The notes below the pieces were generated by a model, which saw only the letters and a list, made by a program, of their open reading frames with translations, was not told where the DNA came from and did no database searches. DNA of 64,000 bases, taken from positions 5,642,001-5,706,000 of the forward strand of contig NZ_CP107917.1 in NCBI RefSeq assembly GCF_036014175.1. The letters run 5' to 3'. The first letter of the stretch is position 1; each line of letters opens with the position of its first letter. A program made the translations under genes and the position numbers. Positions 48,960 to 57,716 of the stretch are shown here, piece by piece. This DNA is from Streptomyces sp. NBC_00443 (GTDB lineage: Bacteria; Actinomycetota; Actinomycetes; Streptomycetales; Streptomycetaceae).

Positions 48960-50768
48960 GTGACTACCACCGCCGCCAGCTCCAGCTCCGCCCCCCACTC
49001 CCACCACCTGTCACCCGCCTTCCCCGGCCGCGCCCCCTGGGGCACCGCCAGCAAGCTGCGTGCCTGGCAGCAGGGGGCGATGGACAAGTACATCCAGGAG
49101 CAGCCGCGTGACTTCCTCGCGGTCGCCACGCCCGGCGCCGGAAAGACGACGTTCGCGCTGACGCTGGCCTCCTGGCTGCTGCATCACCATGTCGTGCAGC
49201 AGGTCACCGTGGTCGCGCCCACCGAGCATCTGAAGAAGCAGTGGGCGGAGGCGGCCGCGCGTATAGGCATCAAGCTCGATCCCGAGTACAGCGCCGGGCC
49301 GCTCGGCAAGGACTACCACGGCGTCGCCGTGACCTACGCGGGTGTCGGTGTGCGGCCCATGCTCCACCGCAACCGGGTCGAGCAGCGCAAGACCCTCGTC
49401 ATCATCGACGAGATCCACCACGCCGGTGACTCGAAGTCCTGGGGCGAGGCCTGCCTGGAGGCCTTCGAGCCCGCCACGCGACGACTCGCCCTCACCGGTA
49501 CGCCGTTCCGGTCCGACACCAACCCCATCCCCTTCGTGGCGTACGAGGAGGGGAACGACGGAATCCGGCGGTCGGCCGCCGACTACACGTACGGCTACGG
49601 CAACGCCCTCGCCGACCACGTGGTGAGGCCGGTCATCTTCCTCTCCTACAGCGGCAACATGCGCTGGCGCACCAAGGCGGGCGACGAGATCGCCGCGCGG
49701 CTCGGCGAACCCATGACCAAGGATGCCGTCAGTCAGGCCTGGCGTACGGCGCTGGATCCGCGCGGCGAGTGGATGCCGAGCGTGCTGCGCGCCGCCGACC
49801 AGCGGCTGACGGAGGTCCGTAAGGCCATCCCGGACGCCGGTGCGCTCGTCATCGCCTCCGACCAGGACTCCGCGCGCGCGTACGCCAAGCTGATCCGTGA
49901 GATCACCGGCAACAAGGCGACCCTCGTCCTGTCCGACGACGCCGGGGCGTCCAAGCGGATCGACGACTTCAGCGGCAACAACGACCGGTGGATGGTCGCC
50001 GTACGCATGGTGTCCGAGGGCGTCGACGTGCCGCGCCTCGCCGTCGGCGTCTATGCCACCACCATCTCGACCCCGCTCTTCTTCGCGCAGGCCGTCGGCC
50101 GTTTCGTGCGGTCCAGGCGGCGCGGCGAGACCGCCTCCGTATTCCTGCCGACCGTCCCCGACCTCCTCACCTTCGCCAACGAGATGGAGGTCGAACGCGA
50201 CCACGCCCTCGACAAGCCGAAGAAGGAGGGCGAGGAGGACCCGTACGCCGAATCCGAGAAGGAGATGGAGGAGGCGAACAAGGAGCAGGACGAGGACACC
50301 GGCGAGCAGGAGCAGTTCTCCTTCGAGGCGCTGGAGTCCGAGGCCGTCTTCGACCGGGTGCTCTACGACGGCGCCGAGTTCGGCATGCAGGCCCACCCCG
50401 GGAGCGAGGAGGAGCAGGACTACCTCGGGATTCCGGGGCTCCTCGAACCCGACCAGGTGCAGCTTCTCCTCCAGAAGCGGCAGGCCCGGCAGATCGCGCA
50501 CAGCCGCAAGAAGCCGGATACCGAGGCCGACCTGCTGGAGCTGCCCGCCGAGCGGCGGCCCGTCGTCTCGCACAAGGAGATGATGGAGCTCCGCAAGCAG
50601 CTCAACACGATGGTGAGCGCGTACGTCCATCAGAGCGGCAAGCCGCACGGCGTCATCCACACCGAGCTGCGCCGGGTCTGCGGCGGACCGCCGAGCGCCG
50701 AGGCCACGGCCGGGCAGCTGCGGCAGCGCATCGCCAAGGTGCAGGAGTGGGCCACCCGTATGCGGTGA
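48960..50768 (+). CDS. DEAD/DEAH-box helicase
   Basis: A 602-residue superfamily 2 helicase. Walker A reads ATPGAGKTT (about 55-63), the DEAH box reads IIDEIHHAG (about 150-158), motif III is LTGTPFR, and the C-terminal helicase domain has SEGVDVPRLAVG and QAVGRFVRSRR. A Glu/Lys-rich acidic segment (about 420-450) and a C-terminal extension of about 150 residues follow. Such streptomycete proteins are annotated only as helicases; a DNA-repair or restriction role is possible but not shown. GTG 48960 with GGAG 6 bp upstream. Single gene. Confidence 0.85.
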   Translation: MTTTAASSSSAPHSHHLSPAFPGRAPWGTASKLRAWQQGAMDKYIQEQPRDFLAVATPGAGKTTFALTLASWLLHHHVVQQVTVVAPTEHLKKQWAEAAARIGIKLDPEYSAGPLGKDYHGVAVTYAGVGVRPMLHRNRVEQRKTLVIIDEIHHAGDSKSWGEACLEAFEPATRRLALTGTPFRSDTNPIPFVAYEEGNDGIRRSAADYTYGYGNALADHVVRPVIFLSYSGNMRWRTKAGDEIAARLGEPMTKDAVSQAWRTALDPRGEWMPSVLRAADQRLTEVRKAIPDAGALVIASDQDSARAYAKLIREITGNKATLVLSDDAGASKRIDDFSGNNDRWMVAVRMVSEGVDVPRLAVGVYATTISTPLFFAQAVGRFVRSRRRGETASVFLPTVPDLLTFANEMEVERDHALDKPKKEGEEDPYAESEKEMEEANKEQDEDTGEQEQFSFEALESEAVFDRVLYDGAEFGMQAHPGSEEEQDYLGIPGLLEPDQVQLLLQKRQARQIAHSRKKPDTEADLLELPAERRPVVSHKEMMELRKQLNTMVSAYVHQSGKPHGVIHTELRRVCGGPPSAEATAGQLRQRIAKVQEWATRMR

Positions 50769-50963
50769 CGCCGGGCGCGTACGGGGAGTGCGCGCAGGGC
50801 GCCGTGCGCCGTACGTAACAGGGCAAACGGGAGTGGTCCGTACCGGCCGTTGCCCGGATTCTGGACGGAGCCTTCCGCTCAGCGAACCGGCTTCGCTAAT
50901 GTCCCGCTACGCACACGCCCCGTGGCAGCGCCGCCGCGGAGCGCAGCCGTGAAGCGACGCGGT

Positions 50964-51035
50964 CCGGACAGTCAGTCCGGGCCGCCGGCCGATCGGCGGC
51001 CTCTGAAGCGCGTCACTGACGGGACTCGGTGACGC
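50964..51035 (+). other. Three consecutive hairpins upstream of IclR gene
   Basis: CCGGAC/GTCCGG (50964-50969 with 50975-50980), GGCCGCCG/CGGCGGCC (50980-50987 with 50994-51001) and GCGTCAC/GTGACGC (51010-51016 with 51029-51035) are all perfect. They lie 48-119 bp before the start of the IclR gene, in a 314-bp gene-free gap. Could be a terminator for the helicase gene, a structured leader, or regulator sites. Confidence 0.45.
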
Positions 51036-51082
51036 ACCCGCCGCTAGGGGGCTGCCGACCTCACCACTAAGGAGTGGGCGTC

Positions 51083-51724
51083 GTGACCGCGGAGACCTCT
51101 CAGACGCTCGACCGGGGACTGCGCGTCCTCAAGCTGCTGGCCGACACCGACCACGGGCTGACCGTCACCGAGCTTTCCAACAAACTGGGCGTGAACCGGA
51201 CCGTTGTGTACCGGCTGCTCGCCACGCTTGAACAGCACGCCCTGGTACGCCGTGACCTGGGCGGTCGCGCCCGGGTCGGGCTCGGTGTGCTGCGACTGGG
51301 CCGACAGGTGCATCCGCTGGTACGGGAGGCCGCGCTGCCCGCGCTGCGTTCGCTGGCCGAGGACATCGGGGCGACGGCCCATCTGACGCTGGTGGACGGC
51401 ACGGAGGCGCTGGCCGTTGCCGTGGTCGAGCCGACCTGGACGGACTATCACGTGGCCTACCGGGCCGGTTTCCGGCACCCGCTGGACCGCGGTGCCGCGG
51501 GCCGGGCCATACTCTCCGCCCGGCAGCATCCGCTGGAGGAGCCCGGATACACCCTGACCCACGGGGAGTTGGAGGCGGGAGCGAGCGGGGCCGCCGCGCC
51601 GCTGATAGGCGTGACGGGCGTCGAGGGCAGCGTGGGTGTGGTGATGCTGGCCGACGCGGTTCCGGAGCGGGTGGGGCCGCGGGTCGTGGACGCGGCCCGG
51701 GAGGTGGCGGAGGCGTTGCGCTGA
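51083..51724 (+). CDS. IclR-family transcriptional regulator
   Basis: A 213-residue regulator. The winged HTH (about 5-65) reads LDRGLRVLKLLADTDHGLTV, then ELSNKLGVNRTVVYRLLATLEQHALVRR. The effector domain follows, with RAGFRHPLDRGAAGRAILSA. It is shorter than typical IclR proteins (about 250). GTG 51083 follows GGAGTGGG. The last 34 bp including the stop are repeated tandemly downstream. It is followed by the GNAT and racemase genes and probably controls them. Confidence 0.88.
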   Translation: MTAETSQTLDRGLRVLKLLADTDHGLTVTELSNKLGVNRTVVYRLLATLEQHALVRRDLGGRARVGLGVLRLGRQVHPLVREAALPALRSLAEDIGATAHLTLVDGTEALAVAVVEPTWTDYHVAYRAGFRHPLDRGAAGRAILSARQHPLEEPGYTLTHGELEAGASGAAAPLIGVTGVEGSVGVVMLADAVPERVGPRVVDAAREVAEALR

Positions 51725-51789
51725 CGCGGCCCGGGAGGTGGCGCGGGCCTTGCGCTGATGCGGCGCGGGAGTGGCGGGGGCGTTGCGCT
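51689..51789 (+). repeat. Three tandem copies of the IclR gene tail
   Basis: A unit of 34 bp (51689-51722, starting GACGCGGCCCGGGAGGTGGC) is repeated at 51723-51756 with few changes and at 51757-51789 with more. Only the first copy is coding; each later copy repeats the TTGCGCT-GA end, so stop codons recur. A slippage-type duplication. Confidence 0.8.
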
Positions 51790-51840
51790 GACGCGCGGGT
51801 GCACTAGGCAGGGCCCCGCACCACCTCCGACACTTGTGTC

Positions 51841-52623
51841 ATGACCTCACTGAGCATCCGCACCGTCCACGAGCCCGCCGGGTTCACCGCTGTTGCCGAC
51901 TACTTCAGTGACGTATGGCAGACGCCTCGCACCGCGCCGCCCCTGCTGCCCGAGACGCTGAACAGCCTCGCCCACGCGGGTGGGGCGGTGCACGCCGGGT
52001 ACGACGGGGAGCGGCTCGTCGGCGCCTGTGTCGCGGTGTTCGGGCCGCCGGCGTCGCGGGAGACGTACTCGCTGCTGGCCGCCGCCGAGCGGGGGCTCGG
52101 GCCGCAGATCAAGCGTGCGCAGCGGGCCTGGGCGGTGGAGCTCGGGGCGCTCACCATGCGCTGGACCTTCGATCCGCTGGTCGGCCGGAATGCCCGGTTC
52201 AACTTCGTGAAACTCGGCGCCACCGGCACCGGCTACCTCGTCGACTTCTACGGCCCCATGGCGGACGGCGTGAATGACGGCGACGAGAGCGACCGGCTGG
52301 AGGTGACCTGGGACCTGATCGGGCCACCGCAGGGGCAGTCCGGCCACGCCGGGCCCGGCACTCCGGACCGCGAGGCCGCACCCGCCACCCACACGGCCCC
52401 CGACGGCGGGCCGCTCGCCCGCCGGGATCCGCAGGACCGGTATGTCTGGTGCCGCGTACCGGACGACATCGTGGCGCTGCGGGCCGCGGACCCGGAGGCC
52501 GCGCTGGGCTGGCGGCGGGCCGTGCGCGAGGTGTTCACGAAGGCCTTCGCCGACGGGTTCACGGCGACGGACATGTCCCGGGACGGCTGGTACACGCTCA
52601 CCCGCCGGGAGGCCGCCTCGTGA
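51841..52623 (+). CDS. GNAT-like acyltransferase (COG3375 type)
   Basis: A 260-residue protein of the predicted-acetyltransferase group often found beside MenC/N-acylamino acid racemase genes. Visible: GGAVHAGYDGERLVGACVAVFG, a catalytic-core stretch RAWAVELGALTMRWTFDPLVGRNARFNFVKLGA, then GYLVDFYGPM and a C-terminal part with VWCRVPDDIVALRAADP. A Gly/Pro-rich insert (about 165-200) looks unstructured. In Geobacillus a comparable GNAT is a succinyl-CoA:D-amino-acid N-succinyltransferase, feeding the racemase. Its TGA overlaps the racemase start, so the two act together. Confidence 0.78.
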   Translation: MTSLSIRTVHEPAGFTAVADYFSDVWQTPRTAPPLLPETLNSLAHAGGAVHAGYDGERLVGACVAVFGPPASRETYSLLAAAERGLGPQIKRAQRAWAVELGALTMRWTFDPLVGRNARFNFVKLGATGTGYLVDFYGPMADGVNDGDESDRLEVTWDLIGPPQGQSGHAGPGTPDREAAPATHTAPDGGPLARRDPQDRYVWCRVPDDIVALRAADPEAALGWRRAVREVFTKAFADGFTATDMSRDGWYTLTRREAAS

Positions 52624-53729
52624 AACTCGAACGCGTCGAGATCGTCCATGTGGCGATCCCGCTGGTCAGCCCCTTCCGTACGTCCTTCGGCACGATGACG
52701 ACGAAGGACACCTTCCTGCTGCACGTCGTCACGGACGCGGCCGAGGGCTGGTCGGAGTTCGCGGCCGACCCCGAGCCGCTGTACTGCTCGGAGTTCGTGG
52801 CCGGCGCGGAGATCGTCCTACGGGACTTCCTGCTGCCGCGCGTCGCCGCCCTGCCCGTGCTCGGTACGGCCCACCTCGCCCCGGCGATGGCGGGGATCAA
52901 GGGGCACGAGCTGGCGAAGGCGGCGCTGGAGACGGCCGTCCTCGACGCGGAGCTGCGGTCGTACGGGATGCCGCTGGCCACGTATCTCGGGTCGGTGCGC
53001 GAGCGGGTGCCGGCCGGGGTGTCGGTGGGGATCAGGCAGACGGTCGCCGAGTTGCTGGACGACGTCGAGGGGTATCTCGCCGAGGGGTACGTCCGGATCA
53101 AGCTGAAGATCGAACCGGGCTGGGATCTGGAGCCGGTACGGGCCGTGCGCGACCGCTTCGGGGCGGATCTGCCGCTCCAGGTCGACGCCAACACGGCGTA
53201 CACGCTCGCGGACGCCGAGCATCTGCGGCGGCTGGACGAGTTCGGGCTGCTGCTGATCGAGGAGCCGCTCGCGGAGAACAACCTGTACGCCCACGCCCGC
53301 CTCCAGCAGCGCATCGCGACCCCCGTCTGCCTGGACGAGTCCCTGCACAACGCGGCCGACACCGCATCCGCGATCGCGATGGACGCGTGCCGGGCGGTGA
53401 ACGTGAAGCCCGCGCGGGTCGGGGGATACCTGGAGGCGCGGCGTGTGCATGACGTGGCGTACGCGCACGGGGTCCCGGTGTGGTGCGGCGGCATGCTGGA
53501 GACGGGCATCGGCCGCGCCCCGAACCTCGCGCTGGCAGCCCTGCCCGGCTGCACGCTCCCCGGGGACACGTCGGCGTCCAGCCGCTACTTCGCCGAGGAC
53601 ATCACGGAGCCGTTCGTGCTGGTCGACGGCCATCTTCCGGTGCCACGGTCGCCGGGCATCGGGGTGGCGCCGCTGCCGGAGACACTGCGGCGCTTCACCA
53701 AGGGCCGGCGGGACCTGTACGTCACGTGA
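52620..53729 (+). CDS. N-acylamino acid racemase / o-succinylbenzoate synthase family
   Basis: A 369-residue enolase-superfamily enzyme of the MenC/NSAR subgroup. The barrel motifs are complete: KLKIEPGWD (KxK with the catalytic Lys), LQVDANTAY (metal Asp), LLIEEPLAENN (metal Glu), CLDESL (metal Asp/Glu) and NVKPARVGG (second catalytic Lys). Streptomyces makes menaquinone by the futalosine route, which does not need o-succinylbenzoate synthase, so N-succinyl- or N-acylamino acid racemisation is more likely. It is coupled by GTGA overlap to a GNAT gene and lies behind an IclR regulator. Confidence 0.85.
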   Translation: MKLERVEIVHVAIPLVSPFRTSFGTMTTKDTFLLHVVTDAAEGWSEFAADPEPLYCSEFVAGAEIVLRDFLLPRVAALPVLGTAHLAPAMAGIKGHELAKAALETAVLDAELRSYGMPLATYLGSVRERVPAGVSVGIRQTVAELLDDVEGYLAEGYVRIKLKIEPGWDLEPVRAVRDRFGADLPLQVDANTAYTLADAEHLRRLDEFGLLLIEEPLAENNLYAHARLQQRIATPVCLDESLHNAADTASAIAMDACRAVNVKPARVGGYLEARRVHDVAYAHGVPVWCGGMLETGIGRAPNLALAALPGCTLPGDTSASSRYFAEDITEPFVLVDGHLPVPRSPGIGVAPLPETLRRFTKGRRDLYVT

Positions 53730-53817
53730 CGGGACCTGCGCGTGACCTGAATGGGGCAAACCCTGACAGCTCCGACCTGCGCCTGGCTGGAATCTGCCGC
53801 CACGTTAGATTGATCCC

Positions 53818-54609
53818 GTGCTCTCTCGTCTCACGCGCCCCCGGGCCGTCGCCGTCTGCGCCCTGCCGGTCGTGGCCCTGCTCGCCACGGCCGCCTTCGC
53901 GCCGCTGCCGTTCTCGCTGACGCAGCCCGGTCTGACGGCGAACGTCCTGGGCGACAACAAGGGCGAACCGGTGATCACGATCACCGGGGCGCCGGCCCGG
54001 GACACGAGCGGCCAGCTGCGCATGACGACCATCGAGGCGACGTCCCCCGACACGGACGTGCGGTTCGGCGACGTGATCGACGCCTGGTTCAGCACGGAGA
54101 AGGCGGTCATGCCGCGCGACTCGGTCTATCCGAGCGGGCAGAGCACGCGGGAGATCGAGCAGTACAACACCGAGCAGATGAAGGAGTCCCAGGACGCCGC
54201 GACCGAGGCCGCGCTGAACTACCTGGACCTCAACGACAAGAACATCGAGGTCACCCTCACCCTCGCGGACGTGGGCGGCCCCAGCGCCGGTCTCCTCTTC
54301 TCCCTCGGCATCATCGACAAGCTGAACGGCAACGGTGAGGGCGGCGACCTCACCGGCGGCCGCAGCATCGCCGGCACGGGCACGATCGACCCCGTCGGCA
54401 AGGTCGGCGCGGTCGGCGGCGTATCCCTCAAGACCCAGGCGGCCAAACGGGACGGCGCGACGGTGTTCCTGGTCCCGAAGGCAGAGTGCGGCGACGCGAA
54501 GGCGGAACTGCCGAAGGGGCTGCGGTTGGTGCCGGTGACGACGCTGAAGGGCGCGGTGAGCGCCCTGGAGTCGCTGGAGTCGGGGAACGGCTCTGTGCCG
54601 AGCTGCTAG
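53818..54609 (+). CDS. Exported Lon-like serine protease (S16)
   Basis: A 263-residue protein with an N-terminal membrane segment or signal (about 9-32). The C-terminal Lon-type protease domain has GGPSAGLLFSLGIID with catalytic Ser156 and GGVSLKTQAAKRDGA with Lys205, the Ser-Lys dyad. Many relatives (YlbL type) carry a PDZ domain between anchor and protease and run to about 350 residues; here that space is short and I see no PDZ signature. Substrates are unknown. GTG 53818. It is not coupled to the racemase gene (88-bp gap). Confidence 0.82.
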   Translation: MLSRLTRPRAVAVCALPVVALLATAAFAPLPFSLTQPGLTANVLGDNKGEPVITITGAPARDTSGQLRMTTIEATSPDTDVRFGDVIDAWFSTEKAVMPRDSVYPSGQSTREIEQYNTEQMKESQDAATEAALNYLDLNDKNIEVTLTLADVGGPSAGLLFSLGIIDKLNGNGEGGDLTGGRSIAGTGTIDPVGKVGAVGGVSLKTQAAKRDGATVFLVPKAECGDAKAELPKGLRLVPVTTLKGAVSALESLESGNGSVPSC

Positions 54610-54637
54610 TGCACGAGCGCCGGTGGCGTCCGACCAG

Positions 54638-55597
54638 CTACTTCACAAACCCCTCCGCCTTCATCCAGTCCAACGCCACCTGATGCGGATCCTCCCCGTC
54701 CACGTCCACCTTCGCGTTCAGGTCCTGCGCCACCGTGTTGTTCAGCTTCTTGGTGATCGGGTCGAGGACGTCGGGGATGGCCGGCCATTCCTTGAGGGTC
54801 TTGGTGTTGATCACCGGGGCGGCGTTGTAGTTGGGGAAGAAGTGTTTGTCGTCGTCCATCACCACGAGGTTCATGGACTTGATGCGGCCGTCGGTCGTGT
54901 AGACCTCGCCGTAGGTGCAATTCCCCTTCGCGGCCTGCGTGTAGATGATCCCGGTGTCCATCTGGGTGATGTTCTTCGTCGGTACGTTCATCCCGTACGC
55001 CTTCTGCATCCCAGGCAGCCCGTCCGCCCGGTTGGCGAACTCGACCTCCACACACAGCGTCACCGCGGACGGGTCGGACTTGGACAGCGCGGCGACCTCG
55101 GAGAGGTCGTTCGTGCGGTACTTCTTGTGGTTCGCCTGGTTCATCGCCAGGGCGTACGTGTTGTCCAGCGCGGACGGCGGGAGCCAGGTCAGCCCGTTCT
55201 TCGCGTCCTCCTTGCGCACCGCCTCCCACTGCTCGCGCGGGTCGGTGATCGGCTCGCTGTGCCCCAGGTAGGTGATCCAGGCCGTGCCCGTGTACTCGTA
55301 CCCGGCGTCGGCGTCGCCCTTGCGCACCGCCTCGCGGCTGCCGATGGAGCCCTGGATGCCGGTGCGGTCGAGGACGTCCGCGCCCGCCGCCTCGAAGGCG
55401 ATGCCCATGATCGCGCCGAGGATGAGCTGCTCGGTGAACGACTTCGACGTCACCGTCAGTTCGGCACCCTCCAGCGGCTCGCCCCGTCCGATGCTTCCGG
55501 GCCGTACGTCGTCGACCATGGGGGAGCCGCTGGTCAGACCGCACCCGGCAGACACCACCAGCAACCCCGCCCCGAGCAGGACCGTCCGCGGCCTCAC
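54638..55597 (-). CDS. Glycine betaine/osmoprotectant ABC binding lipoprotein
   Basis: A 319-residue lipoprotein (lipobox VSAGC, Cys19) of the OpuC/ProX type. The mature part begins LTVTSKSFTEQLILGAIMGIAFEAAGADV, the hallmark of this group, and has GYEYTGTAWITYLG and ALDNTYALAMN. It binds quaternary amines such as glycine betaine, choline or carnitine outside the membrane. GTG 55597 overlaps the stop of the upstream permease (GTGA). Last gene of a four-gene operon reading leftward. Confidence 0.9.
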   Translation of the reverse strand: MRPRTVLLGAGLLVVSAGCGLTSGSPMVDDVRPGSIGRGEPLEGAELTVTSKSFTEQLILGAIMGIAFEAAGADVLDRTGIQGSIGSREAVRKGDADAGYEYTGTAWITYLGHSEPITDPREQWEAVRKEDAKNGLTWLPPSALDNTYALAMNQANHKKYRTNDLSEVAALSKSDPSAVTLCVEVEFANRADGLPGMQKAYGMNVPTKNITQMDTGIIYTQAAKGNCTYGEVYTTDGRIKSMNLVVMDDDKHFFPNYNAAPVINTKTLKEWPAIPDVLDPITKKLNNTVAQDLNAKVDVDGEDPHQVALDWMKAEGFVK

Positions 55598-56469
55598 AGG
55601 TCCAGCCCCCGTGGCCGCAGCAGCACTTCCACCAGCGATGCCAGCCAGTCCACCAGCAGTGCGAGGGCGACCGTGAGGATCGAGCCCAGGACCAGGACCG
55701 GCATGCGCTGGTTGGTGATGCCGGCCGTGATCAGCACGCCCAGCCCGCCGCCTCCGCCGAAGACCGCCAGGGTCGCCGTACCGACGTTGAGGACCAGGGC
55801 GGTGCGCACGCCCGCCAGGATCAGCGGGACCGCGAGCGGCAGCTCCACCCGCATCAGTACGCCCGACGAGGACATCCCGATGCCGCGGGCCGCCTCCAGC
55901 AGCGTCGGGTCGTTCGCCTTGAGGCCGGCGATCGTGTTGGACAGCACCGGCAGGACGGCGTAGATGATGATGCCGATCAGCGCCGCTCTGCGGCCGATGC
56001 CCAGCCAGATCACCAGCAGGGCGAGCAGGCCGATCGCCGGCGTCGCCTGGCCCATGTTGGCGAACGCAAGGGCCACCGGGCTCGCCTTGCGGAACGCCCG
56101 CCGGGTGAGCAGGATCCCCAGCGGGATCGCGATGATCAGCACGAAGAAGGTGGAGATCACCGTGAGTTCGATCTGCTCCCACAGGGCCTGCGAGACCTGA
56201 CCGTTCGACAGCGCGTTCTCGGAGACCGGGTCGAGGTCGGCCTGCTGGAACCACAGCCAGGTCGCGAGCAGCAGCACCACCAGCATCGCCGGCACGATGG
56301 TGAGCTGCTGCCAGCTCAGCTTCCTGGCCGGGCGCTTCGACGCAGCGGGCGAGGCGGCCTCGTCGTTCCCGTCAAGCTCGTTGCCGTCAGGCTCAGCGCT
56401 TCCGGGCGCCTCGCCGGGCTCGGACGTCTCCTGAACCCGGGACGACCTCGGGGTCTCGGGAGTGCTCAC
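55594..56469 (-). CDS. Osmoprotectant ABC transporter permease
   Basis: A 291-residue permease with an acidic, disordered N-terminal tail of about 48 residues, then six helices. The ABC loop reads LLEAARGIGMSSSGVLMRVELPLA (about 190-213). It pairs with the other permease (57709-58356). GTG 56469 overlaps the stop of the ATPase gene. Confidence 0.9.
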   Translation of the reverse strand: MSTPETPRSSRVQETSEPGEAPGSAEPDGNELDGNDEAASPAASKRPARKLSWQQLTIVPAMLVVLLLATWLWFQQADLDPVSENALSNGQVSQALWEQIELTVISTFFVLIIAIPLGILLTRRAFRKASPVALAFANMGQATPAIGLLALLVIWLGIGRRAALIGIIIYAVLPVLSNTIAGLKANDPTLLEAARGIGMSSSGVLMRVELPLAVPLILAGVRTALVLNVGTATLAVFGGGGGLGVLITAGITNQRMPVLVLGSILTVALALLVDWLASLVEVLLRPRGLDL

Positions 56470-57716
56470 GCCTTGTGCTCCCCTCCATCGCCCTCCTGCT
56501 CGGCGTGCGTCCGCCCGGCCCTGGAACCCTCCAGCTCGTGCTGGGCCTCCAGCGCCTCCAGCCGGTCCGCCTCCAGCAGCTCGTGCACGGAGTTCATCAG
56601 CGTCTCCATGTCGACGACGCCCGTGTACTCACCGCGCCGCCCGGTCACCACCACCCGCCCCGCGTTGTCGGTGAGGACCGCCTCCAGGGCGTCCCGCAGC
56701 GTGGCGTCCCGCGTCACGGTGTCGTTCACCAGCGTCCCGGCCCGCGCGAGCGAACCCCTGGCCCGCATCAGGTCGCCGCGCCGCAGCCACTTGTAGGGCC
56801 GGCCCCGCTTGTCGAGCAGCAGGATCTCGTTGGTGCCGCTGGAGCGCAGCCGGTTGAAGATCTCCTGGAGCGGATCGTCGAAGGTCACCGTCGGATAGTC
56901 GGTGATCTCCACGTCCCGTACCCGGGTCAGGTTGAGCCGCTTCAGCGCCGCACCGGCTCCGACGAACCCGGACACGAAGTCGTCGGTGGGGTTGGTGAGG
57001 ATCGCCTCCGGGGTGTCGAACTGAGCGATGTGCGACTGTTCGCGCAGAACGGCGATACGGTCACCGATCTTGATCGCTTCGTCGAAGTCGTGCGTGACGA
57101 AGACGATCGTCTTGTGCAGCTCGTGCTGCAACCTGATCAGCTCGTCCTGGAGATGATCACGGGTGATCGGGTCGACCGCGCCGAACGGCTCGTCCATCAG
57201 CAGCACCGGCGGATCGGCGGCCAGCGCCCGCGCCACACCCACGCGCTGCTGCTGCCCGCCGGAGAGCTGGCGCGGATAGCGGCCGTGGAACTCGCCCGGG
57301 TCGAGCCCGACGAGGTCGAGCAACTCCTCGACCCGCGAGCCGATCCGGGTCTTCGACCAGCCGATCATCTTCGGTACGAGTGCGATGTTCTGCGCGACCG
57401 TCATATGCGGGAACAGACCGGCGGACTGGATGGCGTAACCGACCTTGCGGCGCAGCTTCACCGGATCGATGTCGGTGACGTCCTCGCCGCCGATGCGGAT
57501 CCGGCCACCGGTCGGCTCGATCAGCCGGTTGATCATCTTGAGCGTCGTGGACTTCCCGCACCCGGAGGGCCCGACGAGGATGACCACCTCGCCCGCCTTG
57601 ATCTCCATGTTCACGCTGTCCACGGCCGGCTGCGGGCTGCCGGGATACCGCTTGGTCAGGTTCTCCAGCTCGATGGATGCTCCGTGGTGGCCGCTGTCGG
57701 AATCGTGCTCAGACAC
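56466..57716 (-). CDS. Osmoprotectant ABC transporter ATPase with CBS domains
   Basis: A 416-residue ATPase of the OpuCA/ProV kind. Walker A is VGPSGCGKSTT, the signature is LSGGQQQRVGVARAL, Walker B is LLMDEPFGAVD and the switch His is in VTHDFDEA. The C-terminal part (about 270-385) holds two CBS modules (VTFDDPLQEIFNRLRSSG; DATLRDALEAVL), which in OpuA sense ionic strength. An acidic tail follows. It overlaps both neighbouring genes, so the whole operon is coupled. Confidence 0.93.
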   Translation of the reverse strand: MSEHDSDSGHHGASIELENLTKRYPGSPQPAVDSVNMEIKAGEVVILVGPSGCGKSTTLKMINRLIEPTGGRIRIGGEDVTDIDPVKLRRKVGYAIQSAGLFPHMTVAQNIALVPKMIGWSKTRIGSRVEELLDLVGLDPGEFHGRYPRQLSGGQQQRVGVARALAADPPVLLMDEPFGAVDPITRDHLQDELIRLQHELHKTIVFVTHDFDEAIKIGDRIAVLREQSHIAQFDTPEAILTNPTDDFVSGFVGAGAALKRLNLTRVRDVEITDYPTVTFDDPLQEIFNRLRSSGTNEILLLDKRGRPYKWLRRGDLMRARGSLARAGTLVNDTVTRDATLRDALEAVLTDNAGRVVVTGRRGEYTGVVDMETLMNSVHELLEADRLEALEAQHELEGSRAGRTHAEQEGDGGEHKA

